From the NCBI GenBank assembly GCA_946626535.1, contig CAMOUK010000014.1, forward strand, positions 1-30,256: a DNA stretch of 30,256 bases. The letters are read 5' to 3'. Both the position numbers and the translations under genes were made by a program. The DNA is from an uncultured Caryophanales bacterium (GTDB taxonomy: Bacteria; Bacillota_I; Bacilli_A; Acholeplasmatales; Anaeroplasmataceae). The notes beneath the pieces were generated by a model. That model searched no databases and was not told the origin of the DNA. It saw only the letters and a program-made list of their open reading frames with translations. Of this stretch, positions 1-7,032 are shown in pieces (position 1 is the first letter of the stretch; every line of letters begins with the position of its first letter).

Positions 1-319
1 GAGGCCATTCAATAACACAAACAGCGTCAGTTTCAATATATTCTTCTAAATCAAAGTCATTATTTAATCCATCAAGTCTATATAAATCTAAATGGTATAA
101 ATTATATTTTGAACCCTTATAGGTTTTTACAATTGTAAAAGTAGGTGAATTAATAACTCTTGTAACACCTAAAGCTTTTCCTATTCCCTTAGTTAATGTA
201 GTTTTACCACCTGATAAATCACCAACAAGTAAAACAACATCACCAGGCTTTAAAAATTCTCCAATTTTAAAACCTAAATTTGTAGTTTCTTCACTAGAAT
301 TTGTAATAATTTTTTTCAT
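1..319 (-). CDS. tsaE: TsaE, tRNA threonylcarbamoyladenosine (t6A) biosynthesis ATPase, 3'-truncated by window edge
   Basis: My translation gives 106 codons from ATG at 319 running off the left edge. TsaE is the small P-loop ATPase that works with TsaB and TsaD to place the threonylcarbamoyl group on A37 of ANN-decoding tRNAs in the cytoplasm. Visible signatures are the Walker A GDLSGGKTT (residues 33-41; the family usually has GDLGAGKT), the SPTFTIVKTY motif after it, YHLDLYRL, and the DLEEYIE...VIEWP block. The start has an AGGTGA ribosome site seven bases upstream. The gene lies just after a terminator of the CobW gene; no separate promoter is obvious in the 26-base gap, so it may depend on readthrough. 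The family is about 150 residues, so roughly the last third is missing. Family assignment is firm. Confidence 0.93.
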   Translation of the reverse strand, partial: MKKIITNSSEETTNLGFKIGEFLKPGDVVLLVGDLSGGKTTLTKGIGKALGVTRVINSPTFTIVKTYKGSKYNLYHLDLYRLDGLNNDFDLEEYIETDAVCVIEWP

Positions 320-344
320 ATTATTCACCTATTTCTAAAAGCTG

Positions 345-366
345 AAAAAACACCAGTTATGGTGTT
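345..366 (-). terminator. Rho-independent terminator after the CobW-DUF1980 gene
   Basis: A perfect 6-bp stem (AACACC 349-354 with GGTGTT 361-366, six-base loop) is followed on the minus strand by a T-run. Its first base is the last base of the CobW gene's TAA stop. The stem is short, so readthrough into tsaE is plausible. Confidence 0.6.
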
Positions 367-1289
367 TAGAAAGATAAAACCTTTTCCTCCTGTGCTGGAA
401 GAACAGTAATACTGTTTGCATCAAGCATAATAACCTCTTCTTTAGCTATATCAGAATATTTTTTAATAACCTTAGCTTCGATTTCAATATAATCCTTAAC
501 ATTAACGTTAACACCAGGATTATTAATAACCTCATAACCTAAAAATTGAATATCAGCAGCACAGCATGTCATAACCTGATGACCAACAACAAAGGTATTT
601 TTGAATTTTTCAGTTACATAAGCCTTAAATTTAAATGTCTTATTTAAATACTTTTCAGGCTTATCAAATACCTCAACATACCATGTTGGGTAAACATCCT
701 CTTCAAACTCAATATAATCCTTTGATAAATCATATGGTAAATCCTCATCAAGCATAGCTGTAAGCTTACCATCAGCACCCTCAAAGGCAATTTGAGCCTG
801 CGGATTAATGATTCTAATCCATCTTCTATATTGGCTTAATTCCTTATTTCCATCTGCCCTATTAAATATTACAAGTGATGAATCTTTTATCATCATTTGG
901 AATACCTGTCTCATATTTTGGAAATATACGCTAAATGTTGTTGTGTCAATCATTGTGATTTGTTGGTATATTGCCATATATGGAGGGAATTCCTGTTTAT
1001 CCCAATCAAAGAATGAATTATATTCAATAACATATTGATCAGCCATATAATGCTTATCTAATTTTTTAAAATAATCAGCAGTAAAATCCTCTTGCTTGTC
1101 GATATATTCGACCTCAACGCCATACTTTTGGCACCAAGCCTCATCATATTCTATTTCGCCTTGTTCACAAGCGATTATTACTGTTCTATTATCCTGATAA
1201 TTTTCATTATTCTCAATAATCTCTTTAATAATAGTAGTCTTACCACTATCTAAGAAACCATTTAAAACAAATACAGGTACTTCCTTCAT
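366..1289 (-). CDS. CobW/P47K-type GTPase fused to a C-terminal DUF1980/YcgQ-like domain
   Basis: 307 residues. The N-terminal half (about 1-190) is a CobW-like G domain with Walker A GFLDSGKTT (11-19), the DTT region near 115-117 and FNRAD (142-146) in place of the NKxD guanine-specificity motif. The usual CxCC metal-site motif of CobW/COG0523 proteins is not present. From about 200 the protein changes character: the pattern KAYVTEKF...FVVGHQVMTCCAAD (222-246) closely resembles the C-terminal OB-like domain of the YcgQ/TIGR03943 family, where a vMTCCaaD motif is invariant. CobW proteins load or traffic metals, mostly Zn or Co, using GTP; the role of the second domain is unknown. The gene lies 13 bases after the His-rich CobW gene with its own AAGGGAT ribosome site, so the two are co-transcribed. 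I am sure of the CobW part and fairly sure of the DUF1980-like part; the metal is inferred. Confidence 0.8.
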   Translation of the reverse strand: MKEVPVFVLNGFLDSGKTTIIKEIIENNENYQDNRTVIIACEQGEIEYDEAWCQKYGVEVEYIDKQEDFTADYFKKLDKHYMADQYVIEYNSFFDWDKQEFPPYMAIYQQITMIDTTTFSVYFQNMRQVFQMMIKDSSLVIFNRADGNKELSQYRRWIRIINPQAQIAFEGADGKLTAMLDEDLPYDLSKDYIEFEEDVYPTWYVEVFDKPEKYLNKTFKFKAYVTEKFKNTFVVGHQVMTCCAADIQFLGYEVINNPGVNVNVKDYIEIEAKVIKKYSDIAKEEVIMLDANSITVLPAQEEKVLSF

Positions 1290-1302
1290 CTAAATCAATC
1301 CC

Positions 1303-2466
1303 TTAAAATAATTTCTTAATATTTTCTTTATCTAAATCTTTACCAATTACAACAATCTTACCTGTTGGAATTGCCTTAGCATCTTCAATCTTTAACTCAT
1401 CTGGAGTAATGTTGAATGCATGCCATTTACCCTCTGTATCGCATACGATACCCTTAGCTCTAACGATGATACCATGAGTTCCAGCAGCGATTTCATTTAA
1501 TACCTTAGTTAAGCTTTCCATTTCATACTTCTTAACTGTTTCGATACCGATAGATGAGAATACATCTTCTGCATGGTGATGTCCATGATGGTGATGACAT
1601 TCACAATTAGGGTCATCGCATTCCTCATCATCGTCGTGGTGGTGGTGATGGCATTCACAATTTGGATCATCGCACTCTTCTTCATCGTGATGATGGTGGT
1701 GATGTTCATGTTTGTCCTCATCGTCATCGTGGTCATGGTGATGGTGATGTTCATGATGACATTCTTCATCATCGTCGTGGTGATGGTGGTGACATTCACA
1801 ATTTGGATCATCACATTCTTCATCATCGTCATCATCATGGTGATGATGTAATAAATCCTCAGATAATAAATTTACATCAAAGCCTTCATAAGCCTTTAAT
1901 AAATCTTCATCAGATAATTCAGTAATAGGTGTTGTTACAACAACACACTTTTCATTATGCTTACGAATTATTTCAAGTGCTGCCTCAGCATTTTCTTGTT
2001 TACAAATATCCATTCTTGATAAAATAACTGTTTGAGCATTTTCAATTTGGTCAACGAAGAATTCACCAAAGTTCTTATCATACATCTTAGCCTTTTTAGC
2101 ATCAACCATACATACTAGTGAATTAATTGCATCACTTAAGCCAGCTGAACCAATAGCTTTAATAATATCAGATAATTTACCAACACCAGATGGTTCAATT
2201 AAAATTCTATCTGGATTATATTTACTTATTACTTCATTTAATGATTTAGAAAAATCACCAACTAAGCTACAACAAATACAGCCTTGAGATAATTCCTTTA
2301 CTTGAATTTGTTCATCAGATAATAAATCTGTATCAATTGATACAGCACCATATTCATTTTCAATTAAGACAACCTTTTCGTCTTTTAATTTAGTTTCTAA
2401 TAATCTTTTAATAAAAGTAGTTTTACCTGCTCCTAAGAAACCTGAAATAACATCAATTTTTAACAT
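1303..2466 (-). CDS. CobW/COG0523 (Zng1/YciC-type) metallochaperone GTPase with an internal His/Cys-rich metal-binding tract
   Basis: 387 residues. The G domain carries Walker A GFLGAGKTT (9-17), the family hallmark CICC (63-66), which binds Zn beside the nucleotide, EPSGVG (91-96), and SRMD (150-153) at the NKxD position. The C-terminal CobW_C domain follows at about 299-387. Between them, residues 207-298 are almost only His, Asp, Glu and Cys: about 36 His and 10 Cys, built partly from three copies of an EECDDPNCECHHHH unit. His-rich loops at this site are typical of Zn- (or Ni/Co-) handling members and probably store or deliver metal. The start is ATG with a GGGAAG-type ribosome site. The gene is first of a two-gene operon whose promoter has a palindrome over the -35, so control by a metal-sensing repressor is likely but unproven. 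Zinc is the best guess for the metal. Confidence 0.9.
   Translation of the reverse strand: MLKIDVISGFLGAGKTTFIKRLLETKLKDEKVVLIENEYGAVSIDTDLLSDEQIQVKELSQGCICCSLVGDFSKSLNEVISKYNPDRILIEPSGVGKLSDIIKAIGSAGLSDAINSLVCMVDAKKAKMYDKNFGEFFVDQIENAQTVILSRMDICKQENAEAALEIIRKHNEKCVVVTTPITELSDEDLLKAYEGFDVNLLSEDLLHHHHDDDDDEECDDPNCECHHHHHDDDEECHHEHHHHHDHDDDEDKHEHHHHHHDEEECDDPNCECHHHHHDDDEECDDPNCECHHHHGHHHAEDVFSSIGIETVKKYEMESLTKVLNEIAAGTHGIIVRAKGIVCDTEGKWHAFNITPDELKIEDAKAIPTGKIVVIGKDLDKENIKKLF
1585..1821 (-). repeat. Intragenic repeats coding for the EECDDPNCECHHHH metal-binding unit
   Basis: Three copies of a unit coding EECDDPNCECHHHH(H)(DDD) lie at about 1768-1821, 1627-1680 and 1585-1626. The second and third are directly tandem (54-base period); the first is separated by an irregular His/Asp/Glu stretch. 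All keep the reading frame, as expected for expansion by unequal recombination under selection for metal ligands. Confidence 0.85.
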
Positions 2467-2496
2467 ATAAATTACTTCCCTTCTTTAGCAATTGAT

Positions 2497-2533
2497 ATTA
2501 TATATCAATAAAGATAATTAAACAAGTGTTTAA
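2497..2533 (-). promoter_or_regulatory. Promoter of the CobW operon with a palindromic operator over the -35
   Basis: On the minus strand TTGTTT (2520-2525) and TATAAT (2497-2502) are 17 bases apart. A perfect inverted repeat TTAAACA-N2-TGTTTAA covers 2518-2533 and so sits on the -35. This is the geometry of a repressor site. The core resembles neither the classic Bacillus Zur box nor MntR; it has some likeness to AdcR (TTAAC-N2-GTTAA) and CopY (ACA-N2-TGT) sites. The regulator is not identified. Confidence 0.6.
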
Positions 2534-2551
2534 TCGAAAAGGAAGTCAAAT

Positions 2552-2577
2552 AAAAAAGGTGGAAATGTTTTCCACCT
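2552..2577 (-). terminator. Rho-independent terminator after the surface-protein fragment
   Basis: A perfect 9-bp stem, AGGTGGAAA (2557-2565) with TTTCCACCT (2569-2577) and a three-base loop, is followed on the minus strand by TTTTTTATTT. It begins a few bases after the TAA of the fragment at 2585. Confidence 0.85.
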
Positions 2578-2584
2578 AGTTTAT

Positions 2585-2796
2585 TTATTCTTCGATTTTT
2601 TCAAATCTAGCTTCATAAGTTACTTTTTCCTCAGTAACAGTAACCTTGAAATATCTACCTACACCTACAAGCTTTCCATTAACATACCAGCCAATAAATG
2701 CATAATTCAAATTTTGTTCATTCTTAGATAATTGAACATTTAATTCAACTTCTTCGCCAATAGATTGAACTACATTTGAAACACCGCAAGTAATAT
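2585..2796 (-). pseudogene. C-terminal stub of a surface-repeat (InlB-B/Flg_new-like) protein, 5' end lost at an IS junction
   Basis: The minus strand is open from 2944, but only the last 69 or so residues (2585 to about 2796) look like protein on this strand. They contain FIGWYVNGKLVGVGRYFKV and TYEARFEKIEE. This is the pattern of the small beta-rich repeats (FxGWYxNGxxV...YTFxVTxxxTxxARF) found near the C-termini of Listeria-type internalins and other Bacillota surface proteins. Upstream of 2797 the same frame runs antisense to transposase sequence, so the original N-terminal part (signal peptide, main domains) is gone. No ribosome site or start belongs to the fragment. A normal terminator follows it. 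It is most likely a remnant of a larger cell-surface gene cut off by an IS3-type element. Whether the open frame from 2944 is expressed is unknown; I doubt it. Confidence 0.65.
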
Positions 2797-3086
2797 TGTA
2801 TACGTCTTTTGAGTACAAAGCTCTATGCGCTTCTAAAGGTGTTATAATATCCATGAGCCGAAAAGGCACTCCGATAGATGACAGTCCAATGGAGAGTTGG
2901 CATGGAATCCTCAAGAAAGAGACCTTGTATAATAATGATATCACATCTTTAGAACAATATGTGAAATTAGTTGAAGAATGGATAATAATTCTTCTAGAAT
3001 AAAGAAAAGAGATTTGTAAAAATACAAATCTCTTTCTTGCTTTAGAAACCTTTTTTATTAGTGTACCCGTTTAGGGGTTCACTTCA
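2797..3086 (+). mobile_element. Degenerate 3' end of an IS3-family (IS150-like) element with transposase OrfB remnant
   Basis: Plus-strand codons 2799-3002 encode YTSFEYKALCASKG, SMSRKGTPIDDSPMESWHG, LKKETLYNN and SLEQYVKLVEEW, which is the C-terminal part of IS3-family OrfB (rve integrase core; SMSRKG...D(N/D)xxMEs contains the last catalytic acidic region). The catalytic core before this point is missing. At about 2982-2988 the frame breaks: the expected YN(S/T)xRIK tail continues two bases out of phase as NNSSRIKKRDL. A perfect 13-bp hairpin and the end-like sequence GTGTACCCGTTTAGGGGTTC follow, closing with CA at 3085-3086, the usual terminal dinucleotide of this family. The 5' half of the element is absent, so it cannot move by itself. 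The left junction at about 2797 is inferred from where transposase similarity starts. Confidence 0.8.
3006..3035. terminator. Perfect 13-bp hairpin inside the IS remnant, possible bidirectional terminator
   Basis: AAAGAGATTTGTA (3006-3018) pairs fully with TACAAATCTCTTT (3023-3035) around a four-A loop. Only interrupted T-rich sequence follows on either strand, so termination is uncertain. It could end transcription from the TIR-TPR gene at 3101 or belong to the IS end. Confidence 0.5.
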
Positions 3087-3100
3087 TCGAGCCATTTTTA

Positions 3101-4111
3101 TTATTTTGCTTGTTGTTGTTTTTTTCTAGCTTCATATGCTTCTCTAAGCATCTTGATATTACGTAAGCATTCAGCAACCTTAGCACCATTACCAATTGCT
3201 TTATAATATTGCATAGCAACAGCGTAGTTTCTTCTTGCTAAAAGCTTAGTAGCTTCATGCTCAAGTCTTTCAGTAGCTAGTTTCTTAGAATTTTCAGAAG
3301 TTGTTGAAGATTGAACTACCTTACAATAAATATCATAAGCTTCTCTAGTTCTTCTCATCTTTGAGTCATAAGCCCAAGAAGTTTCATATAGATAGCCTAA
3401 ATTATATAATGCATCTGCACTACCATTTTCGATAGCAAGCTTTAAATATCTTTCAGCAAATTCTAGGTTTCTAGTTTGAGTATATAAATAACCTAGGTTA
3501 TTACAAATTTCAGCTTGTGAAGTTTGATCTGAAATAGGTAAACAAATTGAATAGTAGTTAATAGCCTTATCGCAGTTCATTAAAGATGTATAGGCAGTAG
3601 CGATTTTTTCTTTAACCTGTAAATCAGAAATTTTGAACACCTTTAATAAATAGCATAATGCCCAAACATATTCTCCTGAATTATAGTATTTGAATGCTTG
3701 TTTTCTTAGCTTACCTCTATTGAAGACATTGCATCTTAATTGATAACCACCAACCATGATACAGCAAATATCATTTGCTAAAGCCTCAAGTGGATAGCCT
3801 TCCTTACATTCAATTTCATTATATTTATATCTATTTTGATATGTAGATTTAGTTACATATGCAGCAACTACCTGACAACGGTTATCAGCCTTAATAATTT
3901 CTCTTAAATAATATCTGTAATCGAAATCCTCAGTTAAATGTAATAATACTACACATGAGCTATTCTTAATATCAGCTAATACCTCAGGTTGCTTTAAATC
4001 ATTTTTTTCAAACATATGAACTTCAATATGCTTGTCTTCAAATTCTTCAGCTAACTGCTTAGCAACTTCTTCATCCTGTGGTAAATATTCTAAAGTAATA
4101 TAATTATCCAT
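3101..4111 (-). CDS. TIR-like N-terminal domain fused to TPR/Sel1-type repeats, function unknown
   Basis: 336 residues, no signal peptide or membrane segment, so cytoplasmic. Residues 1 to about 120 look like a divergent TIR fold: an initial beta strand (ITLEYLPQDEEVAKQLAEEF), a predicted second strand (IEVHMF), IKNSSCVVLLHL (48-59), and DYRYYLREIIKA (64-75), where Glu71 sits where the TIR NADase glutamate is usually found. A short bridge leads to helical repeats from about 136 to 325; AEICNNLGYLYTQTRNLEFAERYLKLAIENGSADALYNLGYLYE is typical TPR/Sel1. The C-terminus is a charged coil. The start has a strong GGAGG at good spacing, and there is a separate promoter. It neighbours a MATE pump, an AbiE pair and an IS scar, so it is in an accessory region. 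TIR-TPR proteins can be signalling or defence proteins; neither is shown here. The TPR part is sure, the TIR part moderate. Confidence 0.65.
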   Translation of the reverse strand: MDNYITLEYLPQDEEVAKQLAEEFEDKHIEVHMFEKNDLKQPEVLADIKNSSCVVLLHLTEDFDYRYYLREIIKADNRCQVVAAYVTKSTYQNRYKYNEIECKEGYPLEALANDICCIMVGGYQLRCNVFNRGKLRKQAFKYYNSGEYVWALCYLLKVFKISDLQVKEKIATAYTSLMNCDKAINYYSICLPISDQTSQAEICNNLGYLYTQTRNLEFAERYLKLAIENGSADALYNLGYLYETSWAYDSKMRRTREAYDIYCKVVQSSTTSENSKKLATERLEHEATKLLARRNYAVAMQYYKAIGNGAKVAECLRNIKMLREAYEARKKQQQAK

Positions 4112-4154
4112 AAATACCTCCGATAATTCTTTAAAAATCCATAACGTTTAGTAA

Positions 4155-4184
4155 ATTATAACATAAGAAATGTAATTCTTTCAA
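4155..4184 (-). promoter_or_regulatory. Promoter of the TIR-TPR gene
   Basis: Minus strand TTGAAA (4179-4184), 18-base spacer, TGTTATAAT (extended -10; TATAAT at 4155-4160). It gives a leader of roughly 35-40 bases before the GGAGG and start at 4111. It lies directly after the MATE stop, with no clear terminator between the two genes. Confidence 0.75.
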
Positions 4185-4193
4185 TAAATAAAA

Positions 4194-5567
4194 TTAACTT
4201 AATTCTAAAACTTCTTTATTTTCATATTTTTTTAATAAAAAATATATCATAAATGGCAAACTTATAATTGCTGATAAAATATTAGCGATAGGCTGTGACC
4301 AAAGTAAACCAGTAAGTCCAGCTGTAGCATTTAAAATATAAATGGCAGGAATATACAATAATCCACTTCTTAAGCTTGCTAAAATAGATGCTATTTCTGC
4401 TTTTCTAATACTTTGATATAGCATATTAGTCGTTACTGAAATTGGTAAAAATATAACACCTAAGGCAGCATATTTTAGTCCTTCTGAGGCTATTTTTATT
4501 ACATCCTCATCCTTAGAAAATAGTCCAGCAACACCCTTTGGAATTATTAAAAATATTAATGCGATAGTACCAACTAGTGCTAACCCAAATAGTGTTGTAA
4601 ATATGAAGCCTTTTTTTACTCTATCATACCTTTTAGCAGCATAATTAAATGATGATACTGGCTGGAAGCCTTGACCGATACCTAGACCTAATGATATCGC
4701 AAATTGAGTTAATTTATTAACGACAGAAACTGAAGCAATTGCCTCATCACCAAATGGCTTACATGCATTATTCATTATACCATTTGAAATTGATGTTAAG
4801 CCTTGTCTAATAAGTGATGGAAAGCCTACTCTAATAATCGTAAAGTGTAATTTAGGATCAAAAGTAATATCTTTAATGCTTATTCTAGATTGTGCTTTTT
4901 TCCAGTGGAAAAATATAAGCATTCCAAAGCTAATTATTTGTGATATACCTGTAGACATACCTGCCCCAAATACACCAAGATGCATTACATTAATAAAAAT
5001 ATAATCACCAAATATGTTTAATAAACCACCTGATACTAAACCAAACATCGCATAGAAGGCTTTACCCTCATAACGCATGATATTATTTATAACTAAAGAA
5101 CCAATCATAAATGGTGCTGATATCAATACCCACATTCCATATTCCTTTGCGTATGGTAGGATTGTGTCTGTTGATCCTAATAAATACATAAATGGAGTAA
5201 TAAAAATTAACCCAAACACCATTAAAACAAGGCCCATAAACATACCAGATGTAAATGCTCCTGTTGCATATTTTGAGGCTTTATCAACATCGCGTCTTGC
5301 AAGATGGGCTGATACATTTACTCCAGAGCCATGTCCCATCATAAAGGCTACTGCCTGAATGATGCATTGAAGTGTAAATAGTACTCCTGTTGCACCCTGT
5401 TCTGACTTACCTAGTGTACCTACAAAATATGTATCTGCAAGATTATAGATATTAGTTATTAACATTGAAATAATAGTAGGTATGCCCAAAACAACAATTA
5501 GCTTAGCTACATTAGTCTCTGTCATTTTCTTATAATGGGCATTTACCCTCGCATCAGAACTTTCCAT
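4194..5567 (-). CDS. MATE-family multidrug/Na+(H+) antiporter
   Basis: 457 residues with about 12 hydrophobic segments in two homologous halves, the normal size for MATE transporters of the MepA/DinF-like bacterial branch. The family exports cationic drugs, dyes or metabolites in exchange for Na+ or H+. Signatures include GIPTIISMLITNIYNLADTYF (28-48, the conserved start of the first helix with N and D residues), an early GHGSGVNVSAHLARRD loop, NNIMRYEGKAFYAMFG between the halves, and the matching GFPSLIRQG and GIGQGFQPVSSFNYAAKRYDRV motifs in the second half. GTGGAG precedes the start. Only two bases separate it from the stop of the AbiEii gene, so it should be transcribed with the AbiE pair. 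Substrate is not predictable from sequence. Confidence 0.92.
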   Translation of the reverse strand: MESSDARVNAHYKKMTETNVAKLIVVLGIPTIISMLITNIYNLADTYFVGTLGKSEQGATGVLFTLQCIIQAVAFMMGHGSGVNVSAHLARRDVDKASKYATGAFTSGMFMGLVLMVFGLIFITPFMYLLGSTDTILPYAKEYGMWVLISAPFMIGSLVINNIMRYEGKAFYAMFGLVSGGLLNIFGDYIFINVMHLGVFGAGMSTGISQIISFGMLIFFHWKKAQSRISIKDITFDPKLHFTIIRVGFPSLIRQGLTSISNGIMNNACKPFGDEAIASVSVVNKLTQFAISLGLGIGQGFQPVSSFNYAAKRYDRVKKGFIFTTLFGLALVGTIALIFLIIPKGVAGLFSKDEDVIKIASEGLKYAALGVIFLPISVTTNMLYQSIRKAEIASILASLRSGLLYIPAIYILNATAGLTGLLWSQPIANILSAIISLPFMIYFLLKKYENKEVLELS

Positions 5568-5569
5568 AA

Positions 5570-6433
5570 TTACTCCACTTCTATTAAATCTATAGTTCCA
5601 ATAAATATATCCTTATTAAAACCCGAAACATATCTATCATTATTATTAATAAATGGCACAACATCCTTTAAGGCTTCATTAAAGTTGATAGTTTCAAATC
5701 TTTCTTTCAATTCAGCTTTTAACCATTCTACACTAATTGTATCATTATCATTTAAGTAGCCAAATTTCTTTAAGCCATTTTCTAAAAATTTCAAATTGAC
5801 TTTAATATTATTTGAAACATAGAATAGATAATCATAAAAGTCTCTTCCTTTGATTCTTGTCTTCCATTTTCTATTTAAAACAGCCATCAATTTTGAAGCA
5901 AATAATGTTTCTAAATTAAATGTTCTTATTTGGACAAAGGTAGGATATGTTAAAACCTTCATCTCAGTTTTTCCACCTTCAAATGAATCTGTTTCTAATT
6001 CAACCTTTATAGATAATAATTCATTATTTATTATTTGATTTGAATATTCAGGATAGGTCATATCAAATAAGTATTTCAAATTAAATCTAAAATAACTAGA
6101 TACTACAGTAGTATCTATTTTTTTATCCTTAGAATATATATCAGATGTTATATTTAAGCTTTCTAATTCTTTCTTAGCAGCATTTAAATAATAATCAAAA
6201 TCAATTTCTTTATTTTCTATTAAAGTAAAATCTAAATCTTCAGAAAATCTAGGTAATCCCCTAAATATTCTTAATGATGTGCCTCCATAAAAAACTGCAA
6301 TTTTAAAAAAATCAGTTTTACCAAGCCCTGATAAAATTATATCCTGTAATACTTCCTTCATTACATTTTTTATTTGATTTATATTTAATGGATTATATTT
6401 TTTTATTTGATTTAAAAAAATAGTATTAATCAT
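5570..6433 (-). CDS. abiEii: AbiEii/AbiGii-type nucleotidyltransferase toxin
   Basis: 287 residues of the DUF1814/PF08843 family, the toxin half of the type IV-like AbiE toxin-antitoxin and phage abortive-infection system. These toxins are DNA polymerase beta-like nucleotidyltransferases; MenT relatives modify tRNA acceptor ends. The conserved motifs are present: YGGTSLR (49-55, with the GG[TS] nucleotide-binding turn), RFSEDLDF (62-69, metal-binding acidic pair), the IKVELET strand (motif III Asp/Glu/Lys region) and GRDFYDYL (about 196-203, motif IV). The length is typical and nothing looks broken. It overlaps the antitoxin gene by 8 bases and is followed after 2 bases by the MATE gene. The cellular target is not known; phage protection is inferred from the family. 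Confidence 0.9.
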   Translation of the reverse strand: MINTIFLNQIKKYNPLNINQIKNVMKEVLQDIILSGLGKTDFFKIAVFYGGTSLRIFRGLPRFSEDLDFTLIENKEIDFDYYLNAAKKELESLNITSDIYSKDKKIDTTVVSSYFRFNLKYLFDMTYPEYSNQIINNELLSIKVELETDSFEGGKTEMKVLTYPTFVQIRTFNLETLFASKLMAVLNRKWKTRIKGRDFYDYLFYVSNNIKVNLKFLENGLKKFGYLNDNDTISVEWLKAELKERFETINFNEALKDVVPFINNNDRYVSGFNKDIFIGTIDLIEVE

Positions 6434-7019
6434 ATAATTTATCCTTTCTTAGCATTCTTTCAAATAAATCTATATTTGTTGAATGATATAAAGATCCTAA
6501 TTGGCTAACTAGATTCTTATCAAATGTATCTAATACCATTTCATTAATTCTTAGATTATCAAATAAATAATCTCTCATATCATTCATATTCTTAATTGGC
6601 TTAGTTGAATAAAGCATATCAAGTAGCGCCTTTTCCTTAGTAGCTATTTTATAACAATAGCCTTCAGCTTCTATTATCTCTACTCCATATGAAAAGACTT
6701 CCTTTGGTACATCTTGATATGTATATAAGCCAAATATAGTCTTATATTCCTTTTTCTTCTTTTTATCATATGTTGCAGATTTTATAGCATATACTCTTTC
6801 TGGAATAAGATTAAAATATGCTAAAGCTGTTTCAAATGAAATATATGATGGTGAACATATCGGATCAGCTAGATAAAAAGGATTTATATTCTTATTAGTT
6901 TCATATAAGCATTTTTTAATTGGAAATAATTCATTATTTTTAACCATTCTACCAATTTTAGTTTTAGGATTCTTATATTGATGTAATTCTTCTACCAATA
7001 AATCATAAGTTTTTAGCAT
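6426..7019 (-). CDS. abiEi: AbiEi-type antitoxin, transcriptional autoregulator
   Basis: 197 residues from the ATG at 7019. An in-frame ATG also exists at 7040, but it lies inside the -10 box and has no ribosome site, while 7019 has GGTGG six bases upstream. The protein has the AbiEi layout: an N-terminal winged-helix-like stretch (KTKIGRMVKNNELFPIKKCLYE), the conserved PSYISFETALAYFNLIPE segment and the C-terminal antitoxin domain with ATKEKALLDMLY. Members bind inverted repeats at their own promoter and neutralise AbiEii without a stable complex. An inverted repeat over the -10 fits this. The stop overlaps the toxin start, so the two are translationally coupled. Confidence 0.87.
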   Translation of the reverse strand: MLKTYDLLVEELHQYKNPKTKIGRMVKNNELFPIKKCLYETNKNINPFYLADPICSPSYISFETALAYFNLIPERVYAIKSATYDKKKKKEYKTIFGLYTYQDVPKEVFSYGVEIIEAEGYCYKIATKEKALLDMLYSTKPIKNMNDMRDYLFDNLRINEMVLDTFDKNLVSQLGSLYHSTNIDLFERMLRKDKLYD

Positions 7020-7032
7020 ATTTTCACCACCT

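Noticed and set aside
1573..1925. Long open frames on the plus strand and in another minus frame across the His-rich tract
   Set aside because: They are products of the repetitive His/Asp codons; translations are low-complexity (Val/Ile/Met runs), with no ribosome site or family likeness.
2518..2533. Canonical Zur box before the CobW operon
   Set aside because: The palindrome has the right place but not the sequence of the Bacillus Zur site, so the regulator is left open.
2797..2944. N-terminal extension of the surface-protein frame up to 2944
   Set aside because: This part is antisense to recognisable IS3 transposase sequence, so it is not genuine protein on the minus strand.
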